From: Candidatus Obscuribacterales bacterium
GTDB lineage: Bacteria > Cyanobacteriota > Vampirovibrionia > Obscuribacterales > Obscuribacteraceae
NCBI GenBank assembly: GCA_031292355.1
Contig: JARLHI010000045.1
Coordinates: 1-60,705, forward strand
Direction of reading: 5' to 3'
DNA length: 60,705 bases
The notes under the pieces were generated by a model. The model searched no databases and had not been told where the DNA came from. It worked only from the letters and a program-made list of their open reading frames with translations. Positions 51,808 through 58,303 of this stretch are shown piece after piece. Each line of letters begins with the position of its first letter. Within the stretch, counting starts at the first letter, position 1. Both the position numbers and the translations under genes were made by a program.

Positions 51808-52206
51808 ATGCTCAATCGCCTTGCTGCTAGCGGCGATTGCGAGACTGCGTTTCGTGAAACTGCCCAAGCATTGGGATTTGATGTGTCGCAAGAGCGGCAC
51901 CGCACCGCCGGTAATGAGTGCGCATCTCTACAAACTGCTTATGCAATACTCCAGAAGTCCACACCTATGCGCGCTGATGCACTTTTTAAGGAGCTCAGCA
52001 TTGAAGTGGAACAATATCAAAAACAATTTAAAGGTAAGGCTCAGTTACCCATGCGCATGCGCTCGAAAGACAAGTGTGATGGCATGGGCGCAATAGTCAT
52101 GGACTTCCTATTGCAGTTAATTGAAGCTGAATCTTGCGAAGTCGCGGCTGCAGTCAGTCAATCAATTAGTCAATCAGTCAAACCAGTCCACGTCTCATCG
52201 CTTTAA
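51808..52206 (+). CDS. Hypothetical helical protein
   Basis: 132 residues from ATG 51808 (MLNRLAASGDCETAFRETAQ); GTG 51775 would add 11. Mostly alpha-helical: NECASLQTAYAILQKSTPMR, ALFKELSIEVEQYQKQFKGK and CDGMGAIVMDFLLQLIEAES. The end AAAVSQSISQSVKP comes from short direct repeats (AGTCAATCA) and overlaps the 3' end of the convergent response regulator by 29 bp. No family recognised. The upstream stretch is degraded, so this may be a shortened gene. Confidence 0.45.
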   Translation: MLNRLAASGDCETAFRETAQALGFDVSQERHRTAGNECASLQTAYAILQKSTPMRADALFKELSIEVEQYQKQFKGKAQLPMRMRSKDKCDGMGAIVMDFLLQLIEAESCEVAAAVSQSISQSVKPVHVSSL

Positions 52207-52930
52207 CGGCGGCTTGAGTACGGTCATCAACGGACAATTTATTTAAAATATTTCTGACGTGTGTTTTGACAGTTGCAAGCGAGATCATTAGTTTTTCTGC
52301 GATCTGCTGATTGGGAAAGCCATCTACGATCAATTTCAAAACTTCCATCTCTCTGTCTGACAAAGGACCAGTCAATGCCTGTGTATTCGTCGCTTCTGTG
52401 GAAGTGCCAGATGACCGTGCTCCTTGCTGAGTTTCCGAGTCGGTGCCTTCGTAAGGGGGTTGAGCTGGTCGTGGCGTCGTTGGAAGAAGCCTCAAGACTC
52501 GCCCTGCAATGGCCGAGTCCAACCAGACATCACCTCCATGCACGGCACGAATTGCTGTGTAGAGCCGCTCAGGTTCAACATCTTTTAAGCAGTAACCAGA
52601 AGCCCCAGCGGCCAGAGAAGACATGATGTCCTCCTCATTATCATGTTGGGTGAGCATAATGATTTTGGAAGACATATTCTTGGAAATAATCATCCTGGCA
52701 GCTTGAATGCCATCCATGATTGGCATGCCGACATCCATGAGGATTACGTCCGGAGATAGACTTTGAGCCTGGGCAATGGCATCTTCGCCATTTACAGCTT
52801 CTCCAATGATCGCTATGTCACTGGTTCGTTTAAAGGCAGCCTTTAAGCCCAGCCTGGTCAGACTGTGATCCTCGACCAGTAGAACTCTGATTATTGGCGG
52901 AGCCTGGTCGCCCTGTGATTGATCTGACAT
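52178..52930 (-). CDS. NarL/FixJ-type response regulator
   Basis: 250 residues. Receiver domain VLLVEDHSLTRLGLKAAFKR with the acidic pair and the phospho-acceptor Asp in DVILMDVGMPIMDG, Thr in IIMLTQHDNEEDI, Lys in GYCLKDV. A longer than usual linker (about 145-180, rich in Pro, Thr and Ser) leads to a LuxR-type helix-turn-helix (LSDREMEVLKLIVDGFPNQQ, then LMISLATVKTHVRNILNKLS). It is divergent from the globin-type histidine kinase gene with 70 bp between, so they form a likely signalling pair with a shared control region. The partner DNA sites are unknown. Confidence 0.93.
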   Translation of the reverse strand: MSDQSQGDQAPPIIRVLLVEDHSLTRLGLKAAFKRTSDIAIIGEAVNGEDAIAQAQSLSPDVILMDVGMPIMDGIQAARMIISKNMSSKIIMLTQHDNEEDIMSSLAAGASGYCLKDVEPERLYTAIRAVHGGDVWLDSAIAGRVLRLLPTTPRPAQPPYEGTDSETQQGARSSGTSTEATNTQALTGPLSDREMEVLKLIVDGFPNQQIAEKLMISLATVKTHVRNILNKLSVDDRTQAAVKAMRRGLV

Positions 52931-53000
52931 TTTCCAACACTGAAGGGTTATATTCTCATATAAGTTTAGCCCCTTCGATTAGATACAAAACGATTCTCTC

Positions 53001-54626
53001 GTGAAAAACATGTCGACTAATAGTCCCGATGATTCGAAAGCCGGTCATAGCCTCAAACTGAGCAAAGAAGAAATTCGCATTCGAAAGCGCTGGCTCAAGC
53101 TGGAGCAAAATGACGAGGACTTGATCCGCGAAGAAATCGCCACTTTGATTGCCGGGCATCTCGATGAGCTCATGGAAGATGTGAAAGAACACTTCGGTGG
53201 ACTAGAGGAAACTCGCAGTTTTTTTACTGATGACGACACCTTGGAACGGGTACAGGCATTGCAAAAGGAGTACTTTACATCTCTGGCCAAGGGGAGTTAC
53301 GGGCTCGAATATGTTGAAAATCGTTTAGCTCTTGGTTCAACGGACGACCGCATCGATCTGGAGCCTCAGTGGTACATCGGTGCTTACAGCCAGGTGCTGT
53401 CCTGGCTTTTGCCTCAGATTCTCGACCGTTTCGAAAATGACAAACAAGCGGCAGCAAAATCCATATCAGCCTTTATGAAACTGGTCTTCTTCGACATGGG
53501 GCTTGCTATCGAAAGCTACATTTTGGCTGAAGAAGAAGCTAATCGTAAGCATCGCGCCGTCATCAAAGAATTGGAAATGGAGCGTGTCATCAAATCAATT
53601 CTCGAGGACGCACCGATTGGTATCGTGAGCCTGAGCAACAGTTTAATCTGCATGGAATGCAATGACGAATTCCTTTCGGTCGTCGGGCTCGCCGCTCGCG
53701 AAGAGGTTCTGGGCAAAGACCTGTTTACTATTGCTCCTGACTTGAAAGGGTCTGCATTCGAGGAAGTTATTTCGAGTGGTCAGTCTCATCGCCGTACCGG
53801 AGAAAGACTGCATCTAGCAAATCGCGTTGATGACGTCTATCTTGACTGGGCTATCTGGCCCGTTAAGGCTGATTCGGGCAAAGTGAGTGGATTGGTGGCG
53901 ATGTTCACCAACGCGACGAATAGAGTTTTGTTACAGCAGCAGCGCGAGGACTTTGTTGCAACACTGACCCACGATTTGAAAACTCCAATATCAGCCGCCA
54001 ATCGCGCCGTAAAATTCTTTCTTGATGGCGATTTTGGAGACATCAATTCTGAGCAAAGAGAAGTGATGGAAACTATTTTGCAGAGCAACACGAAATTGTA
54101 TGGACTTGTTCAGACCTTGCTTGACGTTTACCGTTTCGATTCTGGTGTCAAGGTTCTGCATTTTCGCCAAAGCAAATTAGATTCAATCATCATTGAGATC
54201 GTCAATGAAATCATGCCGCTTGCTCAGGATAAAGCCGTCGATTTGCAAGTGGATCTACCCGTAGGCATCGATGACGTTTACTGTGACGAAGATGAGATTC
54301 GTCGCGTCATTCAAAATTTGATTGATAACTCGCTGAAATTCACAGCCAGTGGTGGTCGCATCACAGTTGCAGCGCAACAAGACGCATCGAAAACGACAGT
54401 TAGTATTACAGACACAGGGCGCGGCATCCCTGAAGAAAATAAGCCAAAGCTATTTCAGCGCTTTTGGCAAGCAGGCAGCACTGGTAGACATTATGCAAGT
54501 ACTGGGCTTGGTCTTTATCTGTGCCGCCGCATCATCGATGGACATGGCGGCAGAATTTGGTGCGAAAGCGAAGTGGATAGAGGAAGTACCTTTTCGTTCG
54601 AGATCAACAATACTCAGCAGCCGTAG
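53001..54626 (+). CDS. Globin-coupled sensor histidine kinase with heme-ligand residue replaced
   Basis: 541 residues (GTG 53001; ATG 53010 also fits). Residues about 20-185 are a protoglobin-type sensor domain: EIRIRKRWLKLEQNDEDLIR, LEYVENRLALGSTDDRIDLE and PQWYIGAYSQVLSWLLPQI. Next is a PAS domain (about 200-310). The kinase core has the H-box FVATLTHDLKTPISAANRAV, N-box VIQNLIDNSLKFT, G1 DTGRGIPEENKP and G2 GLGLYLCRRIIDGHGG. In heme-binding relatives the line reads GxxHxxxGLxPxWYIGAY. Here Asp115 replaces the proximal His, so this is probably a non-heme globin as in RsbR. No membrane segments are present, so it is a soluble cytoplasmic sensor paired with the divergent regulator. Confidence 0.9.
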   Translation: MKNMSTNSPDDSKAGHSLKLSKEEIRIRKRWLKLEQNDEDLIREEIATLIAGHLDELMEDVKEHFGGLEETRSFFTDDDTLERVQALQKEYFTSLAKGSYGLEYVENRLALGSTDDRIDLEPQWYIGAYSQVLSWLLPQILDRFENDKQAAAKSISAFMKLVFFDMGLAIESYILAEEEANRKHRAVIKELEMERVIKSILEDAPIGIVSLSNSLICMECNDEFLSVVGLAAREEVLGKDLFTIAPDLKGSAFEEVISSGQSHRRTGERLHLANRVDDVYLDWAIWPVKADSGKVSGLVAMFTNATNRVLLQQQREDFVATLTHDLKTPISAANRAVKFFLDGDFGDINSEQREVMETILQSNTKLYGLVQTLLDVYRFDSGVKVLHFRQSKLDSIIIEIVNEIMPLAQDKAVDLQVDLPVGIDDVYCDEDEIRRVIQNLIDNSLKFTASGGRITVAAQQDASKTTVSITDTGRGIPEENKPKLFQRFWQAGSTGRHYASTGLGLYLCRRIIDGHGGRIWCESEVDRGSTFSFEINNTQQP

Positions 54627-54668
54627 TAAAAAAAGAGATGGCATCGGAATCGATACCACCTCGCTAGT

Positions 54669-55823
54669 TTATACGTTTGCCGTTTCTCGAGTCGTCATTC
54701 GTTTATACGACTGAGTTCTTGGACGAGCAACCTCGCGGGACCTTATGGTTGTACTTGCAAAGGCGCTATCCATCTCGCGGGGGCTTGCGGTCGCGCTTGC
54801 AGTGCTTGCAAATGCGCCATTTATCCGACTTTCAATTGATTTTCTATATGGATGTCTTGCGTAAGCGACAGCATGTTGAGAACGCTTTCCTTGCAGCCAG
54901 GTTTTGGCTTTGACAAACCATGGTTGGGCTTTGGCAAACCATCTTTCTGCGTCCTCGCCTCGAATAAAGATGAAGAGGCTTGCGATCATGATATGTTCGA
55001 AGATTGGGATGTTCATTGCATATTCAATGCCTAAGTGCATTGCAAGCAACAAGAGCAGCACTGGATATCGTGTTTCTTTGAACCATATAAGTGTCCAACC
55101 GAGAATTTCAATGGCGATAGTCGACCAGGTTAAGAACTGCATCAGGTGCAAATCGTTCATCATGGCTGGTGGCACTGGAAAGCGAGCAAATTCTAGATAT
55201 CTAAAAACGTAGTACATGGCGGTTCCGTCCCACCAACTTGGAGATGCTATTTTCGACAAAGAAGCTTGCCAGTAAATGAGAACGAACTGAAGCTGAAAAG
55301 CCTTGACTGCCCACAAACTGACCTGAGTAGGCAGGACTATAGAAGGATTACGTTTTTGCTGGAGGTAACGGTCCACCGAAAGAGCTGCTCCAATTGGCGC
55401 AAACATCATCCAGAATGCTGCAAGTGACATCAGGTGGTCGCCGCCATGGTGTACGTAGATGTTGCGGTGCAAAAAGGAAACGAGACCAACGTAAACGATG
55501 GTACTGCTGACTCTGCTGAACAAGCCAACGGTCATGCATAAGCAAGCCAGAGCAAATACTGAGAAGAATGCAATTAGCCAGCCGTCTCCGGCAGGTAATC
55601 CGGCAACAACATCAAGGACAGGAATGGCAAAAATATTTGGCAGTGTGCTCAGACGGAGGATGCCGTTGGTATCACTGAAACATGTAATTAATTCTGGAGC
55701 TATGAGGATGCAATATTCAAGAGTTACAAGGCCAAATATGATGCGGAAGACGGCGAGAGGCAGTGCAGACCCTGGTTCAAGGATAAACTCGATGAGTTTT
55801 TTGCACAGGTTATATAGTCTCAT
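54669..55823 (-). CDS. HTTM-domain membrane protein (vitamin K carboxylase-like)
   Basis: 384 residues from ATG 55823, whose start overlaps the upstream stop (ATGA). It shows the horizontally transferred transmembrane (HTTM) family pattern: LAVFRIIFGLVTLEYCILIA at the start, SFLHRNIYVHHGGDHLMSLA (conserved His and Gly), FWMMFAPIGAALSVDRYL and QFVLIYWQASLSKIASPSWW. The last about 75 residues are polar. Relatives have the fold of gamma-glutamyl carboxylase but lack proven activity in bacteria. It is translationally coupled to the small membrane-anchored partner just upstream. Confidence 0.87.
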   Translation of the reverse strand: MRLYNLCKKLIEFILEPGSALPLAVFRIIFGLVTLEYCILIAPELITCFSDTNGILRLSTLPNIFAIPVLDVVAGLPAGDGWLIAFFSVFALACLCMTVGLFSRVSSTIVYVGLVSFLHRNIYVHHGGDHLMSLAAFWMMFAPIGAALSVDRYLQQKRNPSIVLPTQVSLWAVKAFQLQFVLIYWQASLSKIASPSWWDGTAMYYVFRYLEFARFPVPPAMMNDLHLMQFLTWSTIAIEILGWTLIWFKETRYPVLLLLLAMHLGIEYAMNIPIFEHIMIASLFIFIRGEDAERWFAKAQPWFVKAKTWLQGKRSQHAVAYARHPYRKSIESRINGAFASTASATASPREMDSAFASTTIRSREVARPRTQSYKRMTTRETANV

Positions 55824-56371
55824 TTCAACTCCTGGGGCAAAATCGCACATGTGTACAGAGTGTCTGCGCCATCATCAGCGGTGCGCAAAGGTTTATTCAG
55901 ACCAGTTTCTGGAGGATCTATCCATATCCAGTGACGTATGAGCGAAACCGAAACTGGAGGATTGCCGACTACATTGTTTGTTCTGGCAATGTAGCGAGCA
56001 GCGTCAGGCCAAAGGAACGAGGTGTCTTCATCGGCTACGCAGTCGTTACCCCAGCGTCTATATTTTTCTTTGAACATCTTCTGAACCCAGTTCAGTTTTT
56101 CCATGCGGGGGAATTCCCAGGTTTTCTCTGTGCCGTCGTTGTAGGTGATCTCGGCGGTCATGTATTCGTTGTAGGTTCTGGGATGTTCAAACACCGCCCA
56201 ACCTTGCCACAATCCAAAATAGTTGAGGTAGCTGATAAACGGAGTAATTATCTTTTGTTTGAATTCGGAATCAGGAGAGACCCACGTCAGGACTGCGCTG
56301 AAATGCCAGGCTAGAAAGCCGATGATCAGTGTTGGACCGATCTTTTTCCATAGTTTTTGAAAGTTTTGCAT
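55820..56371 (-). CDS. Partner protein of the HTTM gene, membrane-anchored
   Basis: 183 residues. One N-terminal membrane helix (GPTLIIGFLAWHFSAVLTWV), then YLNYFGLWQGWAVFEHPRTY, a conserved block seen in small proteins next to HTTM genes. A soluble domain with TYNDGTEKTWEFPRMEKLNW and RYIARTNNVVGNPPVSVSLI follows. Its stop codon overlaps the start of the HTTM gene by 4 bp, so the two products are made together and probably act as one complex at the membrane. The activity is not known. Confidence 0.78.
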   Translation of the reverse strand: MQNFQKLWKKIGPTLIIGFLAWHFSAVLTWVSPDSEFKQKIITPFISYLNYFGLWQGWAVFEHPRTYNEYMTAEITYNDGTEKTWEFPRMEKLNWVQKMFKEKYRRWGNDCVADEDTSFLWPDAARYIARTNNVVGNPPVSVSLIRHWIWIDPPETGLNKPLRTADDGADTLYTCAILPQELK

Positions 56372-56408
56372 TTGCCTCAGTCTCGTTTGTTTGATCTATT
56401 GATTTGAT

Positions 56409-57935
56409 CTATTGATTCAGCGGTGTGGCTTCTTTTGCCACTTGAACAACTGTTGTCGTATCAGGTGCCATTTCAGGAGCTGGTGTGGCTGCTGAACTTG
56501 CCGATTCAGCAGTTAGGGCTGCTGCTGCCGCTGCTACTTCAGGAGAGGCTACTGTTTCTTTTGCCGCTTCAGGAGCCGCTACAACGGCAGGTTCTGGAAA
56601 ACCAAAATCATTGATTGCCTGGCGTTCAATGACGGTTGGGATATTTTCGTAGCCAACTAGATCTGCTAGAACTATTTCGCTCATGGCAAGCTGTGGACCA
56701 TTGTGTGTCATCAGCGCTTTGTCGTAATTGGACATTGCCAATCGCACTTCATCTGCAATTCGCTTACGTCTAATTTCCATGCGTTTACCGAAATAAAGTT
56801 CAGCGAGAATTTTATTTTCTTCAGGGCCGCCCGTAGCCATGACAAAGGCTGTACTTGCTGCTTCGGCCCCTACAGAAATCATTGGCGAGCCTGAAAGCAG
56901 TGTTACTGCAGCAAGACCTGATTGCACTGCGCTGGCGGTAATATTGAATGCTGTGCTGTGAATATATTTTTTTGCTTTCGTTTTTATGTGATCGATAAGT
57001 GGATCATCGTTGGCTGCTACGTTCACGGCCTTTTGATAGATGCGATCTGTCGTATCAACATCCCAGTTGTGCTGCGCAAATATTCCTTCGGGAATATTCA
57101 GTTGATCTTTCATTTCGTTCATTGATGCAAGAGTCGATGCGGCCTGCTCATCGCTGGTGAGTTTCTTCAGTCCTTCCACTCCCTGGTTGACTGCAGCTTG
57201 CGAGTCATTGGGATTTTTAAGTCCCATACCCATGGCGATTTGCATCATGCTGACCATCACTTTGGCATGCATTTCGTCTTCCATTTTCTGTTTGACCAAT
57301 TCGGCAACAAACAGATTGTTGACTTTTTGATCCTGGTCTAGCACTACTCGAGCGCCTTCCATCGACATACTGAATCCGCGATATGGAATGACATAATTGA
57401 GCGCATCTTTTGAAGCACGAATAGTTTTTTGCATGCCTGTGCGGTAATGAGTTACTGCTTTAGCTGCTTGTACATATTTAGGATTGTTCAGAAGAGCAAC
57501 TTTTGTGAGTTTGTTCACGTTGTCGCCGAAGAACGCGTTGATATCGGTATATGTGGCTGAACCTTCTAACGGCTTGTACTCTTGCGGACCCGTTGGACGC
57601 TCACTGTTTTTCTCTAACTCACTATCTATTGATAGTATTTCTGCTGCTTCGGCGGCGTTTTTCTGATTTACATCCTTATTAGAGGATTTGGATGGCTTGC
57701 GCTTGGAGGTCTTTTGCTCTTCTAAGACTTTGGAAATCACTGCGCAGGCACTGGGGACGGGGAGCGTCGCTTGAGTAGTCGTGCCGTTGGTAATCGGGGC
57801 GTTTGCTGCAATCGGCACACTGGCCGCTGTTGAAACGCTCACGGTGGACGCTGTGGCATCTGTGACTTCGGCACCGACAGGCAATGCACCCATGAACATC
57901 AGTGCAATTAAAATGATAGCCGCTTTATTTTTCAA
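56409..57935 (-). CDS. Large secreted or periplasmic protein of unknown function
   Basis: 508 residues: signal peptide (MKNKAAIILIALMFMGALPVGA), a Ser/Thr/Ala-rich linker, and a helical body of about 300 residues (YTDINAFFGDNVNKLTKVAL, AELVKQKMEDEMHAKVMVSM, STAFNITASAVQSGLAAVTL). The end is an Ala/Pro/Glu-rich tail of about 60 residues. The segment LAAVTLLSGSPMISVGAEAA could be a short membrane hairpin. No family recognised. It lies 37 bp upstream of the HTTM partner gene on the same strand, so the three may form one transcription unit. Confidence 0.65.
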   Translation of the reverse strand: MKNKAAIILIALMFMGALPVGAEVTDATASTVSVSTAASVPIAANAPITNGTTTQATLPVPSACAVISKVLEEQKTSKRKPSKSSNKDVNQKNAAEAAEILSIDSELEKNSERPTGPQEYKPLEGSATYTDINAFFGDNVNKLTKVALLNNPKYVQAAKAVTHYRTGMQKTIRASKDALNYVIPYRGFSMSMEGARVVLDQDQKVNNLFVAELVKQKMEDEMHAKVMVSMMQIAMGMGLKNPNDSQAAVNQGVEGLKKLTSDEQAASTLASMNEMKDQLNIPEGIFAQHNWDVDTTDRIYQKAVNVAANDDPLIDHIKTKAKKYIHSTAFNITASAVQSGLAAVTLLSGSPMISVGAEAASTAFVMATGGPEENKILAELYFGKRMEIRRKRIADEVRLAMSNYDKALMTHNGPQLAMSEIVLADLVGYENIPTVIERQAINDFGFPEPAVVAAPEAAKETVASPEVAAAAAALTAESASSAATPAPEMAPDTTTVVQVAKEATPLNQ

Positions 57936-58303
57936 AATGTTCCCTCAAAGTTTGGTTCGCACTTTTTCTCAGGTGGAGTTGACTGAATCCACGTTGATTA
58001 GCTGAGTCCCAGGCGACCGACCGACGATGCGGTACTTGCACGTTGACTAAAGCACTTGGCTTGTATGTTGCACTAATAAGTAAGGTGCGACATCCAACGT
58101 GAGGACTATTTTTGTTTGCTCGGCAGTCATCTAAAGGATGATTGACGGTCGCTCATCCCATGGGGGGAAGAAAAGGGGACTTGTAATGAACTAGATTTAC
58201 CAGACTGCTGTATAAAAGCCAGCGGTCTGCCTTTCAAATTGTTTAAGCCCGTTTAAGAAAACGTTTTGACTTTACTACTGTTGATGGAGATTTAGGTCTT
58301 ATT
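57936..58303. promoter_or_regulatory. Divergent regulatory region of two secreted-protein genes
   Basis: 368 bp. CACGTTGATTAG (about 57992) and CACGTTGACTAA (about 58039) form a near-direct repeat. TTGACT with TATGTT 15 bases later is a possible promoter for the plus-strand gene, and TATAAA occurs at 58211. A small hairpin (CATCTAAAGGATG) is near 58132. These are weak assignments. Confidence 0.35.

Noticed and set aside
52178..52206. Overlap of two convergent genes as an antisense control element
   Set aside because: A 29-bp 3' overlap is common and nothing else points to regulation.
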